Positions 1 through 11,803 of a stretch of DNA of 64,000 nt are shown piece after piece; position 1 is the stretch's first letter; every line of letters starts with the position of its first letter. Below the pieces are notes generated by a model. That model saw only the letters and a list, made by a program, of their open reading frames with translations. It did not search any database and was not told the origin of the DNA. Both the position numbers and the translations under genes were made by a program. Source of the DNA: Spodoptera frugiperda (lineage: Eukaryota > Arthropoda > Insecta > Lepidoptera > Noctuidae); assembly GCF_023101765.2 (NCBI RefSeq), contig NC_064221.1, positions 9,605,465-9,669,464 of the forward strand, given 5' to 3'.

Positions 1-660
1 TCCGGTTATAACGACTGCCAAGGGACCGGGACCATCACGTCGTACTAACCGGAAGTCGTATTAAACGAACAGAAAAAAGTTTGTTTTTATATAACAGATA
101 TTACAGTTAAATGCCCGTTTAGGTGATGAGCAGATAAAAAAAAACTCATTTTAATCAAAATAGTTATTTATTAATTATTCAAATTATGTAAGGATGTGTA
201 ATGTACGTACATAATGTACCGCTTTCTTATATGGAAGTGTAAATCTATTCTAACAACTTTACATTTAATGCAAAAAGTCTGTAATTTTTGTTTGTTTTCT
301 GGTTTTATTCGCGTTTTATCGCGTCACTTGGAATTACCTACAAATTCGTACTGCCATAAAATAAACAGTCAATTTCCAATCAGAGGCGTCACCGGGGCGA
401 TAGCTGAGATAGCTATTCATTTATTTCATTCTTTTCTATGAATTATTTGTAAACACGGCCACTCTCGTCGTTGTGTCGTTGTAACCGGACAATTATGTGC
501 GAAAATCGGTCGTTAAAAGCGGATGGTCGTTGTAAGCGGAGTCGTAATAAACGAATGTCTATTAATGCAAGTTTATACTAAAACCAAACAAATGCCTAAA
601 CTTTCGTCGCTAAAAACGGTTGGTTGCTATATGCGAAGTCGTACTAAACGGACTACACTG
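1..660. mobile_element. Pogo/Tigger-like DNA transposon, right end
   Basis: The segment ends at 660 with ACGGACTACACTG followed by TATA, which looks like a Tc1/mariner-pogo type terminus at a TA target. Short motifs of the form GTCGTAnTAAaCGg recur inward on the same strand (about 42-66, 534-556, 637-651), resembling the subterminal repeats of Tigger-type elements. The left end lies before the window. I see no transposase reading frame, so this is probably a non-autonomous or decayed copy. Confidence 0.45.
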
Positions 661-667
661 TATATTT

Positions 668-1015
668 AAATCTCTTCAGGTTCGGCTGGGCTGGAGTCCA
701 TGTCAGGGATTCTACATCCTCGATTTTCGTATGGCGCTAAAATGTGCTCATCACGCTGAACAACTTTTCTTAAAATAGTATATTCATATAAAATGCTCAT
801 CACGCTAAATATCTTTTGTTGAAAGTATATTCAAATCTCTTCAGGTTCGGCTGGGCTGGAGTTCATGTCAGGGATTCTACATCCTCGATTTTCGTATGGC
901 GCTAAAATGTGCTCATCACGCTGAACAACTTTTCTTAAGATAGTATATTCATATCTCTTCAGGTTCATCTGGGCTGTTAAGTGTCCACGTCAGGGATTCC
1001 TGACCCTTGATTAAT
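668..1015. repeat. Tandem repeat, three units
   Basis: A unit beginning TCTCTTCAGGTTCGGCTGGG occurs at 671 and 836, and a diverged third copy begins at 954. The first unit is 165 bases long because part of its end (GCTCATCACGCT with TAGTATATTCAT) is itself duplicated; the second is 118 bases. No coding potential is seen. Confidence 0.85.
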
Positions 1016-2717
1016 TTCTACGAGGTATTAATTTGCCACCGGTCCTTGATAAGTCTACAAAGTTTGAACGAAATCGGTCCGTTTAAAATGGGTAAAAATC
1101 GAGTTGGAAGAGGTCGGTTATATAGAAACATACAAACAAACACACATACATACATCCTTTACATATGAAACTAAATAAAAGCATGTAAAAAGTTAGTTTT
1201 GCGTTGGCACCATTTGATTTTTGATTTCGAACGCTTATTTTCCGAAAACTATGAAAATGACACCAATCGAATAATCCGAGCCCAAATTCGGCACTGAACG
1301 GAATTGAACAACAGATAACACAAAACATTTGAGTCTACGCACGCACTAAACAAAATAAAAATATTAAAAAAGAAAGTAAGAAAATATTCAAACTTTCAAA
1401 GTATCAAGTTCATTTTGTCATAATTTCCGCAGCTATCCGTGCGTATGTGTGTATTGTCGAGAGTCGTGTCAATGTAGTGATGCGATTCGATACCTGTCAA
1501 TTATGAGAACGCGTCCTTAAAGCTTACGGTCTCAAATGACATTAGCCTAATGTTAGCCATTTGTATTTACTTGTAACTGTACATTATAATGTGTCCGATT
1601 TATTTTTACCAAAATAAGAATAACTGTACAGGCTGAATGGATGTGTTATCGAAACTACTGACATAACATCCGATTTGCTATTTACCTAGTTGCATACTTT
1701 TTGCCTGTTATATTTATATTATTAGTGTTATTGGTTCAGTTATATGTCGGTTATATTTGTTTCAGAATTCTTATGATTTTTGGTTTCTTGTCTGTCTTAT
1801 GATTCATTTACTCAGTACCTATGCAATACGAAAATACTGAACACGAGATGTATCATTATTCCATATTATTTGCGGTATTTTTTTTTTGGCAAGAGCGCAC
1901 AATCTGGAATCAACTCCATGGCATGTGCATGTCAATAAACTCTAATTGAAATAAGAACTTAAATAATAAGTTATAAATAAATATACCTATACAATATTAT
2001 TATATGTATTTATTTTATAAAATCTTTTTATAAAAATTGTGCAAAGTGGGTGTACACAGTACCTCTGCCTACTCCTTCGGGGATTAAAGGCGTGACGATA
2101 TGTACGTGTGTATTTTATTTCTAATGTTGAAATCGCCAACCTGCTTAATTCTCAAAACTTCTCCGCGCAGAACGACGCCTTTGGTCAGTAGTAGCCACTT
2201 ATAGGCTGTTGATGTGATGATGTTTCTACCTCTATAGGGACTTAAAGGCATATTATTATGTTATGGTTTATGACACATAGTTGTACTGAATCTCTCTCAC
2301 ACAATAAATCTATTGACTAATTAATATAATCTCACTTTCTAAAACTAATGTTTATGCATATAGAGCGAAGATATTGAAACCGGTTGTTTTAATAACACGC
2401 ACCAATCACCGGACGTTTGTCATTGAAACCTTGTAAATAATAATAATAAATGGCGTGAAATGGACCTGTTAATAATATTTTATTTTTAATAATTATTACC
2501 GTTATTTACTTTTCTTTTTTAATTAGTTGTTTTCACCTTCTGTGTGAATGGTTTACGTTTTTAATGTGACATTATTTTTTGTTAATAACATGCATACAAA
2601 GAAAGGAAGTATAGTACTAATCCATCTACAGGACGGGTTAACATTGAGCGTGGTAACTAAATTAAAAATTATATGATTTTCTGAACCAATTAAAAATATT
2701 TAATCGAGTAGTTTTTT
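1016..2717. other. Intergenic stretch without recognisable gene
   Basis: AT-rich sequence. A degenerate mobile-element tail lies at about 1045-1155, with an AAATCGGTCC motif and CATACATAC-type repeats. About 2040-2110 matches the 3' part of SINE family C (CTCTGCCTACTCCTTCGGGG). No open frame here looks coding. Confidence 0.6.
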
Positions 2718-2872
2718 AGGGGGGGGGGAGATCATTCAATGTCTTCTCCCGTCATGGGCGAAGCGAGAGGGAGTGTCAGACTCTTACTAACTATAAACCA
2801 CACTGTTCCTACTCTTGCTTTTCGAGTCGGAGCCCCGGTAAACCCGCTAGGCAGTCCGCAGCTCCGGAAGAC
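2718..2872 (-). repeat. SINE-like repeat family A
   Basis: On the minus strand the unit runs from a GGAGCTGCGGACTGCC motif through GTCAGTAAGAGTCTGACA and GGCGGGAGAAGTCATTGG-type motifs to an A-rich tail. At least a dozen copies lie in this window in both orientations. The G run at 2721-2731 sits at the junction with the tail. Confidence 0.7.
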
Positions 2873-3284
2873 GGAATATTTACAATTTTTATTTATGTCT
2901 ATGAGTTTCCAATATTTCGGTACTAATCCGTGTTAGTGACCATATCAGTTTAAAAACTTATACAATCTGGAATCTCAGTTTATACATTGTTATAGGCTTT
3001 CATCCCAATACCTAGGACTCATAACATACAAGCACTTTTATATCCAATATCCTTTTCATACAGGATTATAAGACCTGATGACGTAATGAAGTTAGTCACC
3101 CACTAAACCGGTATCATTAAACCGTCTATTTCTTACTTCGATCCCGGTTTAAGCTTCCTTCGTTAAAGTTGAACCAATTTCCATTATGTAACAGTTAACT
3201 CTCCGTTAAGTTACAGTATCTTGTCATCTGAAGTTAATTAGAAATTGTATAAAAACCGTCTGATTGGATAGTTAACTTTTTTTA

Positions 3285-3545
3285 TGGAATAAGCCGGTAT
3301 ACGAGCAGACGGATCACCTGATGGTAAGCAATCGCCGCCGCCCATGGACACATGAAACACCAGAAGCGTTACAAATGCGTTGCCGGCTTTTTGTGTTGGG
3401 GGTTAGGAATTTAAGGGTTGTTTAATTGGGCCTCCGGTAACCTCACTCACACAACGCAACTGTTGTTTCACGTCGGTTTTCTGTGAGGCCGTGGTATCAC
3501 TCCGGTCGAGCCGGCCTATTCGTGCTGAAGCATGGCTCTCCCACA
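3285..3545 (+). repeat. Dispersed repeat family B
   Basis: Copy of a roughly 290-base repeat that starts near AAGCCGGTAAACGAGCAGAC and ends near AAGCATGGCTCTCCCACA. It contains GCGTTGCCGGCCTTTT and GTGAGGCCGTGGTATCAC motifs. No reading frame or convincing terminal inverted repeats are visible, so its class is undecided. Confidence 0.75.
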
Positions 3546-3876
3546 TTTAAAACTTAACACTTATTGAGTATAATTTTTTAAGCTGCTGTTTAGAGTAGGT
3601 GACAGCGGTTCAGGTGATTTATTTTTAAAAAACATATTTCTAACTATAACTGTGTTAACACAAAAATTAAACCTTCAATAATACTCATTAAACAAATAAA
3701 TTATTGCAACATCACGCCTTTTATCCCCGATTTTCTTTCCTACAAAATGTTCTCAAAAATTAAAACACGCTGTACATGTATCACGAACGCGCTTTACATC
3801 AGTAAGCGCCAACCCACTAACATGTGTTTAAGCCAAATCTATAGCCTTAAACAGATGCTAGTACATCAACCTAAAA

Positions 3877-4075
3877 AATCAACTCTACACTTCAGTAATA
3901 AAGTCGACATTCGAAAATTTACAAATGTGACTACATTAACGAGCTGTTGTCCACATCGAACATGTATGATCAATCTGCAACATCAACTCTATACTTTTGA
4001 AAATAAAGTCGGAAATCGAAAATTGATTGATGAGGTATCTTGATAAGCTGTTGGTTATTTTGAACATGTGAAAGT
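3877..4075. repeat. Diverged tandem duplication of about 100 bases
   Basis: Two adjacent units starting ATCAACTCTAcACTT (3877) and ATCAACTCTATACTT (3982) share the order AATAAAGTCGnnAnTCGAAAA, GAGCTGTTG/AAGCTGTTG and GAACATGT. It is an old local duplication with no coding signal. Confidence 0.65.
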
Positions 4076-4329
4076 AATCCGCTAATTACATTGACGGCTT
4101 GACTAGCTTAATGAAGTCTATTGTAGGCGTGGTGTGAAAGGGAATTTGGAAAAAAAATGTATGGTTCGGTTTTTTTTGTGTGTGCAATAATAGTTGGTTT
4201 TGTAGGTTAAATTCTGTTTTGAATGAGGATGGGAGGCCTATTTTCGAGTTGAGCACAGTTAGGTTTGTAATGATGGTAACGACAAACGAATTACTTATTG
4301 ACGAATTCCGTCCATAGAAGGTAACAATT

Positions 4330-4612
4330 ATTTAGCCGGTAAACGAGCAGACGGATCACCTGATGGTAAGCAATCACTGCCGCCCATGGACACCCGAAAC
4401 ACCAAAGGCGCTACAAGTGCGTTGTCGGCCTTTTGGGGGTTAGGAATTTAAGGGTTGTTGGGGAATCGGGGATTGGGAAGATTGGGGGTAATTGGGCCTC
4501 CGGTAACCTCACTCACATAATGCAAGAATTATTTCACGTTGGTTTTCTGTGAGGCCGTGGTATCACTCCGGTTGAGCCGACCTATTCGTGCCGAAGCATG
4601 GCTCTCCTATAT
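4330..4612 (+). repeat. Dispersed repeat family B, near full length
   Basis: Starts at AGCCGGTAAACGAGCAGACG and ends at AAGCATGGCTCTCC. It includes the internal GGGGAATCGGGGATTGGGAA segment missing from the 3285 copy. Same orientation as the copies at 3285 and 7595. Confidence 0.8.
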
Positions 4613-5550
4613 TTATTAAAGTAAATAACATGATCATAACATACATGCCTGGAAATCGTGTATCTAATACTTTACATGACCATAGACTGAAAGTTAAACA
4701 CCTTATAACCTTGTCAGGCATAATATTTTTCAATCTCCACTCAGCCAAAACGAACATACTATTCTAAGAAACTTAAAACTCATTTCAATTTTTAAATGCA
4801 TTCTTTGCTTTAAGACATAACATTCCCCAACTTCCCCGACCGAGCTCATACTCAGAACGACTAACATAATAGTTCGTATCAACCGCAAAAACCACGATAA
4901 ATTACCACCGACCTTTGAATAAAAAAGGTGAGAAGTAGGTTATATAAGTTGATAAGTTAATTTAAGCAGTCACCACTCACGTACAGTTACCGCGATCTTT
5001 AACCCGACACGTATCAACGGCTTTTACTGATGCCGCACTTAGTTAAAAAAGGATTTTGTATTTTATGTTTAAAAACATAACACATAGTGTGACGTCAAAT
5101 CACGGCACGGTTACTGAAGTCTGCTATCCACGTTGCGTTTGCATTTGACGAATGCATGCATCCGACAAAAATGATAGGCGAATTTAATTTTGCCACTCTG
5201 TGGACAGGTTTCATTGTTTCTAAGCAAGATGAAAGCATTTGTCATTTGTAGGTTGCCTATAGTTTGTGAAGGTTGCATACATTTGTCAATTGACGGAAGG
5301 TGGACATTAACTCTTAGAGTTTAGAAAGAGACTATTCTGTTTCTAACTTCTACTATCTCTTTCTAAACTTCTGAACAAATGGCAAAAAAAAAAAATGTTT
5401 TTCACAAACGTATAAATTATTTTCATAAGGTCTGTAGCAACTCTCTATAATAAGGCGGTTAAAAACTTAAAAATTTAATAGATGGGAGCATCTCTATTAC
5501 TAAACACCTGGTCTTTGGAACAAAAATTTTGGAATACAAAAACTCAATAA
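4613..5550. other. Intergenic, nothing recognised
   Basis: AT-rich sequence with scattered stops in all frames. I see no splice-flanked exon, RNA gene or clear repeat. Confidence 0.6.
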
Positions 5551-5552
5551 TA

Positions 5553-6040
5553 CAGTAGAGCCTCGATAATCCGAACTACCAAAAAATTACCCCTGTTCGG
5601 ACTCACGGAGCGTTCGGATTATAATATGGACTATAGAAATAAATAATACAGTATAGAAAAAAATTTAGTTATATTTTGATATAAATATATTTATTGAGGT
5701 TTAGTAAAATACACATTTAAACCACATTTTACACAAGTTACTTATTAATAAGTGAAAAGTGCTTCTTCGAGAACGGGATTTTCTGGCAATTTAAGCGTTT
5801 TTCTCAAACCTGGGCCTTTCTCGGTTTGAGCTACAAACGACCGTATCTTCTGTTCTTTTTTCTTTAAATCAGTAATTGTCGATTTTCCAACACCATACTT
5901 AAGGGAAAGAGAAGTTCCAGACACTCCATCTTTCAAACTATCCAGTATGGCACACTTTTCAGTTATAGTTAAAGACAGCGGCAGTTCGGATTACAGCGGC
6001 GTTCGGATTAGCTTGAGTACGGATTATCGAGGCTCTACTG
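5553..6040 (-). mobile_element. Pogo/Tigger-type transposon, internally deleted
   Basis: The 21-base ends are perfect inverted repeats (left starts CAGTAGAGCCTCGATAATCC, right is its reverse complement) and are flanked by TA on both sides (5551-5552, 6041-6042). This is the TA target duplication of Tc1/mariner-pogo elements. The 488-base interior keeps only the N-terminal part of a transposase on the minus strand, so this copy is non-autonomous. Confidence 0.85.
5745..5990 (-). pseudogene. Pogo/Tigger transposase N-terminal fragment (CENP-B/Psq-type HTH)
   Basis: Reading in from the right terminal repeat, the minus-strand frame reads LSLTITEKCAILDSLKDG, then SLKYGVGKSTITDLKKK. That is the centromere-protein-B / pogo helix-turn-helix signature (K-x-x-I-L-D-x-L, then GxSKSTI-like). 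The frame stops after about 80 residues (EEALFTY, stop at 5745). The rest of the DNA-binding region and the DDE catalytic domain are absent. It cannot encode an active transposase. Confidence 0.75.
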
Positions 6041-6604
6041 TATTTTACTCAGATTGATAATTGCTTGAAATATTTTACTCGTAAGTGGCGCTACTGCACC
6101 AGAAATTTCTCTATTCCAATGATGTGGTAACGTAATAAACATATTGAAAATATCGATTGTAATATCATATAGACAAAAAGTATTGGCTTATATTTTATGG
6201 CACGCCAATACACGCCCCACATAACATGGAATTGGGATTAATAACGCAAATAGCACTGAAAATTCACATCAAGCCTCCTTTGGGGAATGAAAACCACGAT
6301 GAACTAACGTTTCCAATTCAATATTCGACGTAAATTCACGACAAAATTCCCAGGGGCGTCGTGTCGCATGCAAAGTTCGGCATCATACTAACCAGGCTCA
6401 GACGATACAATACCGTTACAAACGCACGACTTTTTGCACCGATCTTGTCTGCTATGCGACTTTTTGTCGCTACGTGCATGCCAGATTATCATGAACATGA
6501 TGTAGATACGGTGGCGTATGGCATTTGTTTAGTTTTTGTGTTTAGGTAACTGTTTGGTTGATCTTATTGAACTTCTGTCTTGTAATAGTGCCTTGTTAGT
6601 TATG

Positions 6605-6775
6605 GGAGCCTGGTACCTTAAGAATGCACGAATGCATGTAATAAGGGATAGATATGGAAGACACCTGATTAATATCGCAGGGAGCCGCTGGATGCAGGTT
6701 ACTTCCAACCGGCCTATCTGGAGGTCATTTGGGGAGGCCTATGTTAAGCGATGGACGTCTTATGGCTGATATGAC
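6605..6775 (+). mobile_element. RTE-clade LINE, 3' terminal fragment
   Basis: The frame at 6536-6769 ends with GSRWMQ...WRSFGEAYVKRWTSYG and a stop. This matches the C-terminal tail of the long LINE at the window end (SWMR...WRTIGEAYVQQWTAIG), though as a different subfamily. Only the 3' end remains, as expected of 5'-truncated insertions. Confidence 0.7.
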
Positions 6776-7189
6776 ATAGAAACTTGTGTAGTCTTCTTGA
6801 TTCATTTTAGTAACTCTATATTCTGTTACTAATAAAATAAAACAGCAGTTTTCTCAGATAAACACGAACGATTGACTTTATTATAGACGATCGATCAAAG
6901 GACAGTGAAAAATATAGTTCCAACATTTTTAAAAATATTAACAGTAACTTCGTCCAAACGCTGAATAGGGGTTTGCTACCAATTACCCGATTTAGAAGTA
7001 ATTGTAGGAGGGAGAATTTAGAAATATTTTCTGCCATGGACGTCTAGTGGTTGTTGTGATAATAATGTTTCAACTGGTACCAAGCGCTTCACACTTTCAA
7101 ATAGTTCCAGTTTTGTAGCATTTGCTGAACTTACAATAGTGTTCAAAAATCGAAAGAATCAACCTCTAGCCGTATTAATGTAACTTAGC

Positions 7190-7316
7190 GGGCTCCAGCT
7201 CAAAAAGCAGGAGTAGGAACGGGGTGGTTTTAAGTCAGTAAGAGTCTGACACTCCCTCTCGCTTCGCCCAAGGCGGAAGAAGTCATTGGATGATTGTCCG
7301 CCCTCAAAAAAAAAAC
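7190..7316 (+). repeat. SINE-like repeat family A
   Basis: Contains GGAGTAGGAACGGGGTGG, GTCAGTAAGAGTCTGACACT and AAGTCATTGGATGATT, ending in a nine-base A run, in plus orientation. The 5' part is truncated. Confidence 0.75.
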
Positions 7317-7594
7317 CGTATTAATGTGGATTAGGTCGAATAACTTTACTATCCAAAATTCCCACGGAAATATTAAAATACTAGAGAACAACTTGTTTTT
7401 TAATTACTCATTCAGCCGATTCGAATAAACCTATTCATTCATCGACCAATCAGCGTGCAGCAAGTAAACCTACTCCAATCTGTCATATTTTTCATTGCAT
7501 TTTAGACTTTATTTTCAAAATTATAAAGTTGAAAAGCTAAAAGGTTTAGGTTGATATGCCTGTACAGTATTTTTTTATAGTATAATCCGATAAA

Positions 7595-7878
7595 TAAATA
7601 GATGGATCAACCTGATGGTAAGCGCCGCCCATGGACATCCGAAACATCAGAGGCGTTACAAGTGCGTTGCCGGCCTTTTGAGGGTTAGGAATTTAAGGGT
7701 TGTTGGGAAATCGGGAATTGGAAAGATTGGGAAGGGGGTTTATAATTAGGCCTCCGATACCCTCACTCATACAACGAAACACAACGCAAGCGTTGTTTCA
7801 CGTCGGTTTTCTGTGAGGCCGTGGTATCACGCCGGTCGAGCCGGCCCATTCGTGAAGAAACATAACTCTCCCACACTT
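7595..7878 (+). repeat. Dispersed repeat family B
   Basis: Same order of motifs as the copy at 4330, with a short deletion near the start and ACAACGCAAGCGTTGT retained. It ends AACATAACTCTCCCACACTT. Confidence 0.75.
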
Positions 7879-8119
7879 AGTAATAAATTAAACCAAAATA
7901 CTTTCAAACATTTTTTTATGTTAAAATGTTAATTGGTTTGAAATTAATAATTAACGATGATAATCATATTGATTAATTATTTGAATACATTATATTGATA
8001 ACTGTTTTTTGATTGGAAGATAAAAGTCTTAACAGCTAATAAACAACACGTTTTTTATAAGCTTTAATTCCAAGTGATTGGGCAGAGATTGTAGATTTTT
8101 TTTTGCTGTCAATCAACGA

Positions 8120-8235
8120 AAACAAAACGAGAGCACGTTCGGTGCTCTGATTGGCGGGCGCGAATGAACTAACCAATCAGAGCACGGGCTCTCGTTTCGA
8201 TCTCATTAACCGTAGAGCAAACTTGTACTAAGGTC
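8120..8235. repeat. Palindromic MITE family F
   Basis: Arms CGAGAGCACG...GTGCTCTGATTGG and CCAATCAGAGCACGGGCTCTCG face each other around a short GC-rich centre, and the unit ends near AGCAAACTTGTACTAAG. Better preserved copies lie at 24763; another is at 11185. Confidence 0.65.
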
Positions 8236-8319
8236 TCTGATATTACTAGTGGCAGGTGATCTATTGGGGCAAGGCTCCCTATCCCAAAAAGAAATCAATC
8301 TCATAGAAGCGCTAGTTAA

Positions 8320-8508
8320 GGTAAGCGTCCACAGGCCCGCATCGTACGCATTCCGAATGACGTCATCAGTACGCATCGCATGTAGGCATTGCTGATGATG
8401 CGGTGCGTACGATGCGGATCTGTGGACGCAGTTGTATGAGTTTCTATACAAGACAAACTAAAATCCGTTGCGTGCGGTGCGTACGATGCGGGCCTGTAGA
8501 CGCGTACC
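8320..8508. mobile_element. TTAA-flanked MITE (piggyBac-like)
   Basis: The left end GGTAAGCGTCCACAGGCCCG and the right end, read as its complement (GGTACGCGTCTACAGGCCCG), form imperfect inverted repeats continuing into GCATCGTACGCA. Both sides are flanked by TTAA (8316-8319, 8509-8512), the usual target duplication of piggyBac-type transposons. There is no transposase. The interior carries a further partial repeat of the GATGCGG motif. Confidence 0.75.
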
Positions 8509-8850
8509 TTAAAATAGAAGAATGAATGAAGAGCAACCTACTAGATCATAAATAGGCGTGAAGTTTAATTATATATTCAAGTGAAATTTTTGCATACAAA
8601 ATTAGGTATAATTAAGACACGAATGAGAAAGAAGCACACAGAAGCCGCTGTTATAAATTAATTTATTTTAAAGAATCTCTCACGTCTTAATAGCTAGCTG
8701 ACATCTTTGATTTATGTGTTCTTATCTATGGAAGTTGTATTTTTTAAGAAAGTGGACCGTGTTAACCTTGTATGTGATAAATGCGAAAGTTTAGATGTAT
8801 GTATGATAGACAAAAACGCGAAAACTGATGAAGGGATTTGGATGAAATTT

Positions 8851-8967
8851 CCATAGTTTAAAAAAGCACATAATCCTAATGATTATATTTATCATGTATA
8901 TTTCGCAAAGACCATAGTTTAAAGTAGGACATAATCCTAATTATTATATTTATCATGAATATTAGAT
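8851..8967. repeat. Tandem duplication, 61-base unit
   Basis: CCATAGTTTAAAnnAGnACATAATCCTAAT occurs at 8851 and 8912, each followed by ATTATATTTATCATG. A recent short tandem duplication in non-coding DNA. Confidence 0.8.
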
Positions 8968-9569
8968 ATATGCCATGGCTTCGTTAATCATGTGGTTGGA
9001 AGTTGGAAACACTGGGTTGCTTCCCGAGTCGGGCAAAGGGAGTTTTATAGGTATCGAAAATTATCAGTACTAATTAGAACAGAGAGATAATGAAATATCG
9101 AATAGTAGCAATAATAAGCTTACCTTTAATGCCACTTATTTTTTAAATAACACATAACAAAATGTAAAAAATAAAACATTTACATAGTTACTCTCTTTTT
9201 GAGTAAGTTTTTTGCCAATCGCAAAAAACTAGCACAAAGTTACATGAGTTCAAAAAATGTACCAGGCTACCATAAAACAAAGGAGATTTCAAAAAAAGAA
9301 AACCGCTTGCAATTTTCCCAACCCAACTTTCAAAGCATTTAGCATGAGGATGCATCATTTAAATGTATCACAGGCAACAATCGATTAAGGTAAACATGAG
9401 GAGATACGAAGCCAATAATGAATTCTGATCATGTGCAAGCAATTGCTGTTACAGTGTATCGGAATTACCGATAAATATAAGTTTTCTCTATTTTCTGAGG
9501 GCCTGGTACTTAATGTCTCGTCTTTCGAGTCCTTTAACCAATGTGTCTTTCTGAATAACTGTGACTGAC

Positions 9570-9760
9570 TCGTCTGTCGAGTGGTTGCAAATGCGACGGC
9601 CGAACGAGGGGTCTCGGGTTCAATTCTCGGGTCGGGCAAAGTATTGCTGGGATTTTTTCGGTTTTTCGGATATTTCGCAGTAGTAGCACGGCGACTGGAG
9701 TTGTGTTTAGTATATGGCTATATGTTTACACCCTATGTAACATGTTGTCATAATCATCAT
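9570..9760 (+). repeat. tRNA-derived SINE family C
   Basis: A tRNA-like head with a box A-like GTCGAGTGGTTGC and box B-like GGTTCAATTCTCGGG is followed by GGGCAAAGTATTGCTGGG and a TTTCGCAGTAGTAGCACGG body. Other copies lie at 38862, 44050 and 59129. It is a pol III-type retroposon, not a functional tRNA gene: no acceptor stem closes. Confidence 0.8.
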
Positions 9761-10470
9761 TAAGACACTATTTCCTGTAGAACTAGTAGATAAGGTGGGG
9801 AATCCTCATGGACCCTACTAGTCAAAGGAGGACGAAAAGGACATTCAAACTTTTACTGATTTAAAACCCTGGTCTCCCATCTCACACGTGGGTATGAGGG
9901 TGCGAGAAACGAAACTACTCTTCCGCAGAACTAAACTAAATAACTTACGTCAAATAATCATTCTGTTGGCAGACTGATTGAAACTGAATTTACTACGTTT
10001 TTAAACATTATTAATGGTAAGCATACCAAATCTCCTGATGTCGCTTTTCAATGTGATAGTGATTTAAAACTCTATACTGCTATTTATTACCCTAATAAAA
10101 TACTAGTAGCAATAAAACAGTAACTTAATTTAAATAAATTCTCTACCACATTTATAATATTCAGTTTAAAATGCATTCAGCAATATTAATATACCAATCA
10201 CAGAGGTACCAGGGCAACATAAATCGCAGGCGCTCTTTAATTAATACTCGTCTAACAACAACTACGATAAATCATTTAAAACGACCATCGATCAAGTGCA
10301 GGTAATCGCGGATCATTCATATGGCTCTCTGTTTGTATTATTTATGTCACTTTATGGATGAATTGCGGTATGTTCTGAATGCTTATGCTATCCTGGTATT
10401 TCTTTACAATTTGTTACGTGTCAATAAGAAACGAATAGTTTCTTAAAATCGACAGGTAGGGTTACATTAG
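9761..10470. other. Intergenic, nothing recognised
   Basis: AT-rich sequence without a convincing exon. A segment at about 9785-9905 with CCTGGTCTCCCATCTCACACGTGGG resembles other degenerate dispersed sequence (compare 49205-49330), but I cannot classify it. Confidence 0.5.
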
Positions 10471-10475
10471 TTACC

Positions 10476-10615
10476 CGGAGCTGCAGACTGCCTAGCGGGT
10501 TACCGGGGCTCCGGTTCGAAAAACAGGGTGGTTTTTAGTCAGTAAGAGTCTGACACTCCATCTCGCTTTGCCCGAAGCGGGAGAAGTCATAGGATGTTTC
10601 CCTTCTCAAAAAAAG
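10476..10615 (+). repeat. SINE-like repeat family A
   Basis: Starts CCCGGAGCTGCAGACTGCC, passes GTCAGTAAGAGTCTGACACT and ends TTCTCAAAAAAAGG, in plus orientation. Confidence 0.75.
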
Positions 10616-11184
10616 GTTATATTAGTTCGGTAAAATTTACACAATAGTAATCAGTTCCAGAGAAGAAAGCCCTATTCCTATACCCTACTACTCCTACTCT
10701 TATACAAATAGGCAAACTCTTCTTTCTTGAGGGCCATAGTCCAGTAGTAGACTGTCAAAAATTAATGTTGTCTTTAGCAAAAATTATAAAGCGCCACCTA
10801 CCATCCTTCTGTATTTCTTCAACGTCCATTACACTCAAGAACCTGGTCATACAACCTCACCGGTTAAGGTTAAAGCTCTACGATTCCTTATTAAAATTCA
10901 ACGCAAGTCCTCAAATTCAAGAGATTAAAATAAATAAATTCCTTTAAATATTACGTTGTAGGCGCAGCGCCAACATTAATGGTCGTACCTACAAGATCCT
11001 TGTCACATTAGGCTGCAAGCCAGGTTTTGTAAAAGATTCGTATAAGTAAGTATAAGTACTTAAAAAGGTCAAAATATTTACTGACAGTCTCAATAACCGA
11101 TCTTAATGCAAAATCTTTGGATCGATCTTTTGACAGAAAGTCATTGGTCAAGAACATTGGTTCTATAACAATTACTTAATGTTC

Positions 11185-11288
11185 GGCGCTCTCATTGGCC
11201 GGCTCGAATGAACCAACCAATAAAAGGGCCGAACGCGCTCTCGTTTCGATGTCGTTAAACGCAAAATAAACTCGTACTAAGCCCTCAG
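11185..11288. repeat. Palindromic MITE family F
   Basis: GGCGCTCTCATTGGCC and CCAATAAAAGGGCCGAACGCGCTCTCG are opposed, followed by AAACTCGTACTAAG. The left end is eroded. Confidence 0.6.
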
Positions 11289-11803
11289 TTAATGATGACT
11301 CAGATGGTATTTTACCAAATGTGCACACAAGGACGATAATTCATTACGTGTGTCACTCACTTTCCTGATAAACTTACAAATGAATTGGTTTATGTATTCA
11401 CTGCACAAGGTAATGAAAGCTTATGCAAAAACATGACTTAATGCCATTTATTCCCCGAGAATAAAAGTAAAATGTACCTCAATTGTATATGTGTTAAGCT
11501 TTATGTTGTATGTGTGTACATAAATGGTTAATAAATAAATAAACATAAGGTGGATTTCATACAAAGAAAACCAGATGTAAGCTATTGTATAATTCCGGAC
11601 AACAAGCTGTTTTTGTCCAGAAATCAAACTCACATCTCAATCGACAGATGCAATTACTAACCATTCGACGAAACAAGATATCAGCTGATGAAACCGAATA
11701 CATTCCCAGTTTGATGCCAAACAAGGATAGCATCATATATGAAAGAGAGGAACAGACTGGATGTACCGTACGCTCCAGATTCACAAAACGTTTTCTCAGT
11801 AAA

